This document shows positions 21,799 to 32,900 of a DNA stretch of 64,000 nt, in pieces (position 1 is the first letter of the stretch; the number at the start of each line of letters is the position of its first letter). This DNA comes from Carnegiea gigantea (taxonomy: Eukaryota > Streptophyta > Magnoliopsida > Caryophyllales > Cactaceae): the NCBI GenBank assembly GCA_029747015.1, contig JAKOGI010003044.1:1-64000 (forward strand). The letters run 5' to 3'. The notes under the pieces were generated by a model. It ran no database searches, was not told where the DNA came from, and saw only the letters and a list, made by a program, of their open reading frames with translations. Position numbers and translations under genes: made by a program.

Positions 21799-23884
21799 CA
21801 TTGTCACAAGTGAAGGCATCAAAGTTGATGAGAGTAAAGTGGAAGCAATTCGGTCTTGGCCAACCCCCAAGAGTATTCATGATGTGCGAAGTTTCCATGG
21901 GCTTGCCTCATTCTATAGGCGGTTCATTAGAAACGTTAGTACCATTATGGCCCCTATGACCGAGGTTATCAAAGGTGCATCGTTCAAGTGGACTCCCAAG
22001 GCTCAAGAAGCCTTTGAAACCATCAACTCCAAACTCACCCAAGCACCGGTTCTTGCCTTGCCATGCTTTGATAAAGTGTTTGAGGTAGAGTGTGATGCGT
22101 CGGGAGTTGGCATTGGAGGAGTCCTCACTCAAGAGGGGCGGCCCTTAGCCTTCTTTAGTGAGAAGCTTTGTGACTCAAGGAGGAAGTACTCCACTTATGA
22201 TAAGGAGTTCTATGCAATAGTGAGGTGTCTTGAACATTGGAATCATTACTTGGTGGCTAGTGAGTTCATCTTGCACTCCGATCATGAAGCCTTGAAATAC
22301 ATTCAAGGGCAACATAAACTTAACTCACGGCATGCCAAGTGGGTGGAGTTCCTCCAATCTTTCAACTTCCCCATCAAGCATAAGTCCGGAAAGCTCAACC
22401 AAGGAGCCGATGCCTTGTCAAGGAGGCACTTATTGCTATTCCAACTTGATGCTTGCATTCTTGGTTTTGAGCATTTGAAGTCTCTCTATGAGAATGATGA
22501 AGATTTGGGAGAGCTCTACAAGGAGTGCCTTCGACATCCCAAAGGTGACTTCCTTGTCCAAGATGGATTTTTATTCAAGGGATCAAGATTGTGTGTGCCT
22601 AAGTGTGGCACGAGAGAGTTACTCATACGTGAGGTCCATGGAGGATCTCTTGCCGGTCACTTTGGAGAAAACAAGACCCTTATGATGTTAAGGGAACATT
22701 ATTATTGGCCGAGTATGAGCAAAGATGTCTAAGATGTGTTGAAGAGATGTGCAACTTGCCAAGTTGCCAAAAGTCACCTCCTACCCCACGGTCTTTACAC
22801 ACCCCTACCCACTCCCAATCATCCTTGAGAAGATGTAAGCATGGACTTCATCCTTGGCCTTCCAAGGACACAAAGGGGTAAAGATTCGATCTTTGTTGTT
22901 GTTGATCGTTTTTCTAAGATGGCCCATTTCATACCTTGTACCAAGACTAATGATGCCACCCACATTGCCGAGTTATACTTCAAGGAGGTAATGAGACTAC
23001 ATGGCATCCCTAGATCCATTGTTTCGGATAGGGATACCAAGTTCCTTAGCCATTTTTGGGTGACACTTTGGAAGAAGATGGAAACCAAGCTCAAGTATAG
23101 CACTTCATGCCACCCTCAAACGGATGGGCAAACCGAAGTCACCAACCGGACTTTGGGAACCCTCTTAAGAGTGCTAGTAAAATCCAACATCAAAGCTTGG
23201 GACTTAGCTTTGCCACAAGCCGAATTCGCCTTCAACAAGTCACCTAGCAAGGCCACGGGCTTATCTCCATTCAAGGTAGTCTATGGGATGGATCCTTTGA
23301 GTCCCCTTGATCTTACTCCAAGAGAAATGAATGAGAAGCCTCACATGGAGGCTAGCAAACGGGTGGAGGAGATCCAGAAGCTCCATGAAACCGTGAAGGC
23401 CAAAATTGAGAAGGCCAATACCTCATACAAAGACCATGCCAACAAGCATAGAAAGAAGATGGTGCTTCACCCCGGTGATTTGGTATGGGTTCACTTAAGA
23501 AAGGAACTGTTTCCTTCTAAGAGGAAGAGCAAATTGATGCCAAGGGCCGATGGTCCTTTTGAAGTATTGGAACGCATCAATGATAATGCATACAAGATCA
23601 ATTTGCCCGGTGAGTATGGAGTTTCGGCTACTTTCAACGTAGCCGACCTTAGTCCTTATGAGGAGGATGATAATCTTATCAATTTGAAGGCAAATTCTCT
23701 TCAACAAGGGGAGGATGATGGAGGTCCATCCCCTAACATGATCCATGGCCATCAAGGGAGCCCAAAAGGTCCAAACCTCATGTCCAAGATGCAAGAAATC
23801 AACCTAAGGGAGCAAGGAAATTATTTCCTCAAAACTGGAATTTCAGGCGTGCACAAACCCGGTTTTGTGCACCTGATTTCCTAA
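21799..23884 (+). pseudogene. pol: RE5 RT end, RNase H, integrase and tail
   Basis: Begins inside RT ([20 protein letters not shown]) with RNase H motifs [13 protein letters not shown] and [10 protein letters not shown]. The integrase has an intact HHCC finger region, then [13 protein letters not shown] and TEVTNRT, and a GPF module ([20 protein letters not shown]). Two in-frame stops, TAA at 22730-22732 (Gln in siblings) and TGA at 22826-22828 (Trp in the sibling motif LPWEDV), fall between the zinc finger and the core. The tail after [10 protein letters not shown] is LTR-encoded from 23716 and ends at 23884. Confidence 0.9.
23706..23715 (+). promoter_or_regulatory. RE5 polypurine tract
   Basis: AAGGGGAGGA directly before TGATGGAGGTCC. 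Confidence 0.88.
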
Positions 23885-24833
23885 CCTTCCCAAGGCTGAA
23901 ACGGGGTTGCAGGAAGCCTAAGTTTAAGTTCAAGATGTGTTCTTTCCATCAAGACCTCTTGCAAGTCATTTGGAGTTCATTTGATACCTCAAAACCTCAA
24001 GCAAAGTCAAGTGTTGCTTCCTGGCGCTGAACTGGACATGGCGGAAACAAGGAGCTGTTTGGTGGCCCATTTCTCCTCCATTTGATCTGAAACTTTTATG
24101 GTTTGAAAGTACTTTAAAAATATTATCAAATGGCCATAAAAAACCTCAGCCAAATTACACACATGAGGAGCTATTAACCACCAAAAAGGCACAAAACACC
24201 CTTTTAACCGGATAATGGGCAGCCGGGTACAAGGAGAGAAGAGTGAGGTGATTGTTGCTCTAATCTATGCTTAGCCACTTGCAAGAGCCATCATGAAGAG
24301 TACTTAGCAGCAAAGAAGCTTCCATTGGCCCCAAAGTCGACACATCATCCTCAAGATTGCAATGAAGAGGTGTCAAGTGGAGGATGCATCTATCCTTTTA
24401 TGCTTTGATTTGATCTTTGTATTTTTGCCTAGTTTAGCTTGTAGTGCAACCTAAGGCCTATGTTTTTACTTGAAAGCTTTGTATTAAACCCCCCCAAGGC
24501 CCTTTGGCTGGCCACTCAAGCATTTGTATGAAATGAAGTTGAACTTTGCTCCTTTGAACTCTCAAACTCTCTTCTAGCTTATCTCTTCCTTTGGCCGGGT
24601 TGAGTGGTGATCTAGCAAGAGTCTTAACTCCTTCTTGGTGGTGTTTCTGTATCCAAGGGGTGGTTAAGGGCCCTAACATCTTTCCTTGGTGGTGTTTCTA
24701 TATCCAAGGTTGGTGTTAGTTCTGGTTGCTTATCCAAGTCTAAGGTGAGTTTGTGGTTTCAAAGTTGCCTTGAACTTCTAGCACTTTTCTTACAATTTTC
24801 CCATCCTCTTAGCTTTCCCTTGAGGATACATCA
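23716..24833 (+). repeat. RE5 3' LTR (1118 bp)
   Basis: Starts TGATGGAGGTCCATCC as in RE8 and RE12 and ends GGATACATCA. It is otherwise divergent from those families. No clear TATA box was found and no other gene is present. Confidence 0.85.
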
Positions 24834-25543
24834 GTATTAAGAGCTAATACAAACCGGTTAAGCTTAATCTAAGTACAAAGCTTGCTTAAACTAATCTAAA
24901 TATATCCAAAGCATAAAGTAAAGTAATACTAATGCTTATTATACATTAATCTACTCATACTTAAGCTTAATACAACCAGAATGCTTGCTAAATTCTCATT
25001 GGACAGCCGTAAAGTGGAGCTTGCCTTTTATCTAGCCAATAGCATGTAAGGGACAACTCCTTTGCTACCTTCTCTTCATTGGTTGCTCTTCTCTAGACAA
25101 CTTCCCTTTGCAGCTTGATAATTGAGTCTCTAGAGGCCTTGGGACATGTGCCTATTAGCATTTGAAGGGAGGAAACCCTTTGGAGAAGGAAAACTTGCTG
25201 TTGCTGCCAAACTGGGTTCACAGGCAAATTCTGGCCGGTTTTCCAACTTGATTTAAGCTTAGCAAAAATGAGTATGATTGTGTTTTCAGGCCATGGGGGG
25301 TAACTTTGGGATGTGTATAAACCCCCCCATAAAGAAATCAAGGTTATGACATGTTTAAGTAAGGTAATTAAGCTTAAACATTTTACCGTGCAGATTAGAG
25401 CCTAATTTGACTGGTTTGGGAAAAGTCCTTGATCTCTCATCCTCTTGTGGGTATGATTGAAAACTAATGCTTGGACCTGAAAGTAGACATCATGAGGATT
25501 CCAAAAATGTATAATTCCAAGACTTAAGCCATCATATAGCTTG
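24834..25543 (-). mobile_element. RE6: LTR fragment, outermost host of the nest
   Basis: A 710-bp stretch with no coding frame. The reverse complement of about 25200-25543 aligns by eye with RE7's 5' LTR at about 57450-57780; shared runs include GGAATCCTCATGATGT and TTTATACACATC. It is therefore a minus-strand LTR of RE7's family, cut on the left by RE5 and on the right by RE7. Everything else in the window is inserted, directly or indirectly, in this element. Confidence 0.7.
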
Positions 25544-25558
25544 TGATGTATATATAAG
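25544..25558 (+). repeat. RE7 5' LTR, first 15 bp
   Basis: TGATGTATATATAAG; the last five bases are the left target duplicate of RE8. The start is an inference from the TG end and from where homology to RE6 stops. Confidence 0.6.
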
Positions 25559-26481
25559 TGATGGAGGTCCATCCTCAAGGTCTAATAATGTTTCCTTGAT
25601 CCAAAATAATCAAGAAATCAACTCCAAAGTCAAGGCCATGAGTCACTTGATGGAAAACACACAAGGTGATGCACCCGGGTTCTCATCCAGATTTTTACCT
25701 GGTTTTTGTTATCTTATTACATCGGCCTAAGGCACATTTTGGTGCCCGTTTTTTGGATGATTATCAAGTTCAGGATGTTAGCTTTTAAGTCCAATTGGTT
25801 TCATGTCATTTGGAATTCAATTGGTTACTTAAAACAGTTCATCTCTTGAACCTGTCCGGATTGCACTGCAAAATGCACGGTTTTGGTTTTCTGGTTTGTT
25901 CAGGGGCAAATGACGTCCAAATGCTACGATTCTAATTGGAGGGCAAACTAGACATCTTGAGGTTTCCAACCATGTAAGAAACGTAGCAATTAGTCATCAT
26001 TTGAGGTGTCAAGCATGCGTTGCAAATTGAGGCAGAAACCGGCTGACTGACACCCAGTTACTTAGCCTAGTAGTTTTCCTCCTTCAAGGGGTTTGCTTAA
26101 GGTGGAAGACTGCCAACTAGGTCATTTTGAGCTGCTTGATGAAACACCACTCAGCTACTTGTGAGAGAGACATGTAGAGCAAGTGAAGCACCACCATTTT
26201 GCAAGCTCTCATTTGACCACTCAAGCATGACATGGCACACATGCATTTTTCAGTCCTTTTGAGGTGGCTAGCCGTGCACTCTTGCCTTCCTAGTTGGGAA
26301 ATTGAGTCATTTACATTCCTTAGTGCAAAGGAAAAGGCTTAGGAAGATAAATTAAGTGCTTTGTAATATAAACTTTCAACTTTGGTTTGTATTAGATTAA
26401 ACCGTGTGCTAGGTAGTGATTAGCAAGCTTAATGACTTTCCTCCCTAGGAAGGAAAGCTCATTCGTGTACTCTCAAGGCCA

Positions 26482-26489
26482 TATAAAAG
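26482..26489 (+). promoter_or_regulatory. TATA box in RE8 5' LTR
   Basis: TATAAAAG after TCTCAAGGCCA. The same place is kept in the 3' LTR at 56620-56627. Confidence 0.65.
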
Positions 26490-26978
26490 GCTTGTATGTT
26501 CATTTGAAGAATATAGAGTTGATAATTCAGTTGAGAGTAAAGACCTTGTGTCTTGTGATTTCTTAAACACTTAACTTGCTTATCCTTAATTGGGGCCGAT
26601 TAAGGTGGTGACCAAGTGAGTCTTGATCTTTGATTAGGTGGTGTATCTTATCCTAATCCAAGATTAAGGGCCCTAAGCTAAGTGATCAGTGGTGTATCTT
26701 GTCTAATCATCTAGCTTAGAACTATCCAAAATTCATTAACACACTTGAAGTTCTTAAGCTAGCTCTTGGTTTCTCTCCTCTCAAACCATGAGCTCCCTCT
26801 TGATCTTCTTAGTGTTTTGAATCCTCCTTTTCTTTCCTCACATCCTTTACTCCTTTGCTTACTCATTTCCACACAAAATCAAGACCATGACAAAGCTAAT
26901 TGCATCAAACTTCCATTAATCTTCAAAGCTACCTCAAACCGTGAAGAAGGAACTTCCTAGGCGAGCTAGGCAGCAAGT

Positions 26979-27030
26979 TGGCACGGTCCCCCCGTGCCTT
27001 CAAGCACGATCGTGCCCCCCCTGGCCGTGA
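26979..27030 (+). repeat. Hairpin motif near the end of RE8 5' LTR
   Basis: GGCACGG, CCGTGCC, GCACGATCGTGC and GGCCGTGA in about 50 bp, ending about 75 bp before the PBS. It lies about 500 bp after the TATA box and so in the RNA 5' leader. Confidence 0.8.
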
Positions 27031-27106
27031 GTGTTTGTTTGTTTTCTAGTATCCCTTGACGTGAGTAACTTGGGTTGCTTCTTTCCCTTGAGACTTACAT
27101 CAATTT

Positions 27107-27118
27107 TGGTATCAGAGC
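27107..27118 (+). promoter_or_regulatory. RE8 primer-binding site (tRNA-Met)
   Basis: TGGTATCAGAGC, 4 bp after the LTR end. Confidence 0.94.
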
Positions 27119-27216
27119 AAGTTTAGATCCTTGCCTGAACCCCACGCCATTTCCAGCTTAGCTCTGAATTCATTTCAAACACAGTCAAGCCCAAACCGTT
27201 CATTCCTGCGATCACA

Positions 27217-28420
27217 ATGAGTACTAGCATGTCTGTGGAAGAAAAACTTAAGGTTCTTTCCAAGCAAATGCAAGAACTAAGTGTGAGTAATCAAGAACTT
27301 AAGGCTCGAAATGAGTACTTGAGGAAACAGCTTGGAAACCACATGAAACAAAAGCAGAAACTTCAAGAATCACCAAGCATTCGGATTGGAATAGATTATG
27401 GCTATGAAGAGGAAGCTAGCAATGCGTTATCTGAAGAGGAAGTGCCATTTGAAAGAATACAAAGAAGAGCACGGCCTACTTTCAACTCTAATGAGATCAA
27501 GGTCGACATTCCTGAGTTCGAAGGTAAGTTAGATCCTGATGAGTTCATTGAATGGTTACAAACAGTGGCACGTATCTTTGAGTTCAAGGAGATTCCAGAG
27601 GATAAGAAAGTCAAAATAGTTGCTCTTAGACTAAGGAAATATGTCTCCTTATGGTGGACAAACCTTAATGCTAAGAGAACTAGAGAAAGGAAGAGTAAGA
27701 TTGCTACTTGGGACAAAATGAAAGCCAAGATGAAGGCACGGTTTTTGCCTTCTACATATGTCCAAGATCAATATATACTCTTTCATCATTTGAATCAAGG
27801 CAAGATGAGTGTTGAAGAATATACTCGTGAGTTTGAGAAACTCATGATCAAATGTGACATTCATGAGCCTGAAGAGCAGACCATGGTTTGTTACCTAAGA
27901 GGGCTTGATCCTAGGATAGCCAACGTGGTTGAGTTGCAAGCTTATGCCACCTTTGACGAAGTGTGTGTCCTAGCACACAAGGTGGAGCAACAAAGAAAGT
28001 CTAGGATGAATGTTCGTGATTCATTCAAGCCCTATTCTGCATCAAACCGTGGGCAACCCTTAAACAAGGGGAGTACCACACCTCAGCCTAAATCATCTAC
28101 CCCTTTCCCATCTAACCCACAAAAGAACCAAGCTCCTCAAAGGCCACCACCACCAAACCCCCACGTCCAAACCCATACCCCGTAAGCCAAAGAAGGTGTT
28201 ATAAGTGCCAAGTCTTAGGACATATTGCTTCTGATTGTCCTAGTCGAAAGGTAGTCACCTTAGCTGAATGGGAAGCCATAGAGGGAGAATTTGCCGAGGA
28301 GAAAGAAGAGGAAAAGGAAGAAGATGCTGAGAGCAATCATGAAGATGATCAGGAGGAGTTTGTGGAAAACGCAGATGAAGGTGAGATGCTAGTAATTCGA
28401 AGGGTATTGAGCAATCAACG
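27217..28420 (+). pseudogene. gag: RE8 Gag, split by RE9
   Basis: ATG at 27217 (MSTSMSVEEKL). An N-terminal coiled-coil-like segment (LSKQMQELSVSNQELKARNEYLRKQL is the region around residues 10-40) precedes the capsid domain and a proline-rich linker. One C is missing in a C run near 28160, judged against RE12, so the first frame stops at 28185; the zinc knuckle CYKCQ... reads in the next frame. The acidic segment continues to 28420, where RE9 interrupts it. The frame picks up at 36032 after the second CAACG. Confidence 0.9.
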
Positions 28421-29919
28421 TGATGCGTGCTAGGCTAGCACTTCGGACACTACTAACACTCAACACACTTGGATATGAATTGGCCTAAAGGTTAAAACCA
28501 CCAGCAAAAGCTAAAGGATTCACCACCAATCTTCGTAAAGCAAACGCACCGGAAGAGAGGATAAAGAATCACTCCTAAACACCACCAATGAAGGATAAAG
28601 TAGAGGAGATTTGAGATTTGCTTAAGCTAGCAAAGAAAACTTTTCATTTTCATTCCAAAAGTTAGTAAACATTCAGCTTTGGCCGAGTATATCTGGCCTT
28701 CACAACAAGATCAAGGGCCAAGATTTAACTAGCTAAATCAAGCAACCTAGTCTAGCTAATACAAGGCCTAAATTCAGCATCTCTTGGATGTTTGACACCT
28801 AATACAAGTGTTAATCTCAATGTTTGAGGTGTCTAACATGTGTTACACTTAAGTACAACTAATGAAAGCTTTGATAAGATGAAAAACAAGTCAAAACAGC
28901 AAGGACAGCCGGCTGATCACCTAAAACAGCAAAGGACAGCTTGTTTTGGTCCCTTGGATAAAAGGGTATTTTCTTCCTTGCTTGCCCGGATAATAGCTGT
29001 ACCTTGGGTGGCTGAATCTGAGGTTTTGAGGGTTCATTTGATAAACATTTAGACACCCTTTCACGCCCTTAGGTGTCCCCAAAGAGTCCTCAAAAGATGG
29101 GAACAAACGGAGCTCATTTCGGACCAGATCATAGGCTGAATTCCAGGACTGTCCAGTTTTGCACGGGTTGAAAGATTAGGCTGGTTGACTAGGCAAATGA
29201 TGTCAAAATGCTTTGGAACTTGCTTCATTGGAAAGATAAGACCTGAAACTTAAAGTTAGGCTTTAAACCGTTCAGTTAAATCAGGTTGCTCTTGGGTAAT
29301 AGAGGGCCAGAAGTTGACCCATGTGCGCGGCACTGGCCAGTTTGCAGGTCTGAAATGTTTGGATGATTTGAACCCCCAAATGGCCTCCTTTTCACTTGCA
29401 ACTTGATTTATATGAAAGATCACATCCTAAACTTAAAGAAAGGCCAGAAATATCTCGACCAAAGGCCTGCCAAGGCAAGCCAAAAATCACCTCAAACTTC
29501 AGTCAGGTGCTGTGTGACTGAAACTGGATACCCGGTTGCATCTTTAGCCAAAAGTTATCAACCTAGGCCATTTACAAGCTAAATAAAAGCTTTATAAAGG
29601 ACTTAGGTTGTCAACCCAAAAGTGTAAAGTGCTTCCAACCCCCTGGTAAGAGGAAAAATGCCTTGAACATGCAAAAGAAACGGCCACTGCCCGGGTTGTT
29701 CTAAGGAACCGAATTGGACTGTTTTTGGGTGGGAACCTTTGCTAGGCTTCTACAAGGAGCTTGGACTAGCTTGGCTTGGGACTAGGGGTCCAAGAGAGTA
29801 AGGAACTTCCCAAGGGAGCTTGTAGGTCAAACTGAATACCTTGACAATAGGGATCCGAATGGAGTTGTTGAGCAAGGACATGCTCTTGTAGACTAGAACT
29901 TCGTGGTTGGTGCGTATCA
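28421..29919 (-). repeat. RE9 3' LTR (1499 bp)
   Basis: Bounded by the CAACG duplicate and the polypurine tract. The first 154 bp on the minus strand code for the polyprotein tail. Confidence 0.96.
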
Positions 29920-32900
29920 TCCTCTCCCTCCTCAAGAGGATTTGCCCTCAAATCCTCAAGGTTCAAGTCATCCTCGATGTAAGGGCTCAGATCCCCTACA
30001 TTGAAGGTGGCCGAAACCCCCATTTCACCGGGCAACTCTAGCTTGTAAGCGTTTGGACCAACCTTAGAAATCACCTTGAATGGGCCATCTCCCCTTGACA
30101 TGAGCTTGTTTTTCCTTCTTGAGGGGAACCTTTCCTTTCTAAGGTGGAGCCATACCAAGTCTCCGGGTTGAAATTCCATGCCCTTGCGGTTCTTATTGGC
30201 TTTGTTCTTGTAAGCTTCATTACCCTTCTCAATGTGAGCCCTAATCCGTTCATGTAGACTTTGCATCTCCTTGGCTCGTTCTTTCGCTTCAAAGCTCACC
30301 TTGCAATCCATGGGGAGGGGTAGAAGATCAATGGGAGTTAGGGGATTAACCCCATACAAAGCCTCAAATGGTGACATGCCCGTGGCCCTAACCGGTGTGC
30401 GGTTGTAGGCAAACTCCGCATGGGCTAACTTGATGTCCCACGCTCTCAAATTTTTGTGAACCAATGTCCTAAGGAGGGTAGAAAGGGTTCTATTTGTCAC
30501 CTCCGTTTGGCCATCGGTTTGAGGATGACAAGTGGTACTATAGAGGAGCTTAGTACCCAAGAGATGCCATAAACTCCTCCAAAAGTGAGAGAGAAATTTT
30601 GTGTCTCGGTCACTCACAATTGTTTTGGGAACACCATGAAGCCGAATCACCTCTTTCATGTAAAGATCCGCAATGTGGGAAGCATCATCGGTCTTGTGGC
30701 ATGCTATGAAGTGTGCCATCTTTGAGAATCGATCCACAACCACCATGACCGAATCCTTGCCCCTTTGTGTCCTAGGCAAGGCCACAATGAAATCCATGCT
30801 CACATCTTCCCACGGCCTAAGAGGCACGGGCAGGGGACAATAGAGCCCTTGGTGAAATTGACTCTTGGCTTGGTGGCAAATAGCACATCTTGAAACGACC
30901 TTGTGCACGTCCTCTCCCATCTTGGGCCAAAAGAAGTGTTCCCTTAGAATGTCTAAGGTCTTGTTGATCCCAAAATGACCAGCAAGTGAGCCCCCATGAG
31001 CTTCTCTCACTAGGAGTTCTCTAAAAGGGCAAGAAGGAATGCAAAGCTTGTTTCCCTTAAAGAGAAATCCTTCTTGAATTTGGTAGGGACCGTGAGTAGG
31101 AGGGGACTTAAACAAGTCCTTGAAAGTTGAATCTTCCTCATAGTAAGCTTGAATAGCTTGAAATCCGAGTAGCTTTGCCCCTAGAAGTGAGATCAAGGCA
31201 TACTTCCTTGAGAGTGCATCGGCTACCACATTCTCACAACCCCTTTTGTGTTTGGTGGAAAAGGAAAAGGCTTGTAAAAACTCAACCCATTTAGCATGCC
31301 TAAAATTGAGTTTAGGCTGCCCACTAAGGAACTTTAAAGCTTGGTGGTCCGAATGTAATACAAAGGGCTTAGGTTTCAAGTAGTGATTCCAATGATGCAA
31401 AGCCCGGACTATGGCGTAAAACTCTTTGTCATATGTTGAATAATTGAGTTTGGGGCCACTCAATTTCTCACTAAAATAGGCCAAAGGCTTTCTGAGTTGA
31501 GTAAGAACGGCTCCTATCCCTACTCCACTTGCATCACACTCCACCTCAAACAACTCTTCAAAGTTTGGAAGGGCTAAAACCGGGGCCTCACACAACTTGA
31601 GCTTGATTGTTTCAAAGGACTTTTGGGCCAAGGGGGTCCAAACAAAAGTACCTTTCTTCATACATTCCGTGAGGGGTGCCATGATGGAACTAAAATCCTT
31701 GATGAATCTTCTATAGAAGGAGGCTAGGCCATGAAAGCTTCGTACGGCCGTAATGGAGGTGGGAACCGGCCAAGATTGGATGGCTTCCACCTTGGATTCA
31801 TCCACTTGGATTCCTTTACTTGAGACAACATAACCAAGGAAAACAACCCTTGGTACAAAGAATTCACATTTTTCAAGCTTGCCATACAATCTTTGTTCAC
31901 GTAGAGTAGTGAACACCTTCCTTAGATGTAGAATATGATCGGTTTCATTCTTGCTATACACAAGAATGTCATCAAAGTAAACCACAACGAAGTCACCAAT
32001 AAAGGGCCTTAGTACTTCATTCATCAATCTCATGAAAGTACTAGGTGCATTTGAGAGTCCGAATGGCATGACTAGCCACTCATATAGCCCTTGCTTGGTT
32101 TTGAAAGCGGTCTTCCACTCATCCCCCTCTTTCATCCGAATTTGGTGGTATCCGCTCCTTAAATCAATCTTTGAGAAGATCCTTGAACCATGTAGCTCAT
32201 CTAACATGTCATCAAGCCTAGGAATTGGGTACCTATACTTGATGGTGATGTTGTTGATGGCCCTACTATCAATGCACATCCTCCAAGTCCCATCTTTCTT
32301 TGGAACTAATAAGGCCGGAACGGAACAAGGACTCATACTTGGCCTCACATAACCTTGGTCCACCAATTCTTGCACTTGCTTTTGGAGTTCCTTGGTTTCG
32401 GTGGGGTTACATCTATAGGCCGGTTTATTGGGTAGAGGGGCACCGGGAATTAAATCGATTTGGTGCTCTATGCCCCTTAAAGGAGGAAGACCGGGAGGTA
32501 GATTTTGAGGGAAAACATCCTCAAACTCTTGGATTAAGGGGATGGCCGAGGGGTGTAGGTTTTTTTGTGGGGGATTCTGTGGGGTTTCAACAAAGAGAAT
32601 CATGTACACGGTCTTTCCTTTCTCAAGGGCCCTTTCAACTCGCCCTTCACTCACTAGCAAGGTTAGGTCTTTTGGCTTTGTCTCTCCACTCTTGGGTTTG
32701 TGTTTATGTGTTTGGTTTGGGGGTAGAGGGGCTAATGTCACGGTTTTCCCTTTAAGCCTAAAGGAATAAGTATTAGCTTGACCGTGATGGGTAGCATCCT
32801 TGTCGAATTGCCAAGGCCTCCCAAGGAGCAAATGGCAAGCGTCCATGGGTAAAACGTCACAAACAACCTCGTCTTGATAGCCACCAATGGAGAAAGGGAC

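Larger units (their letters stand above)
21799..24833 (+). mobile_element. RE5: CRM-type element, 3' part only in window
   Basis: Carries the RT end, RNase H, integrase and a complete 3' LTR. The 5' part is beyond RE3, left of the window. At its right end GTATT (24834-24838) should be the target duplicate, followed by an unrelated LTR in the other orientation (RE6). Confidence 0.88.
25559..27102 (+). repeat. RE8 5' LTR (1544 bp)
   Basis: Starts TGATGGAGGTCCATCC, ends GACTTACATCA. It holds a TATA box and, near its 3' end, the GCACGG/CCGTGC hairpin motif. The start also carries a copy of the tail coding sequence, which is not translated from here. Confidence 0.95.

Noticed and set aside
24834..25543. 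Ordinary intergenic host DNA left of RE7
   Set aside because: Its reverse complement aligns with the RE7 LTR, so it is retrotransposon sequence.
32300..32755. Long antisense frames opposite gag-pol, such as this 151-aa one and its RE1 twin
   Set aside because: They shadow the conserved sense frame and show no known motif of their own.
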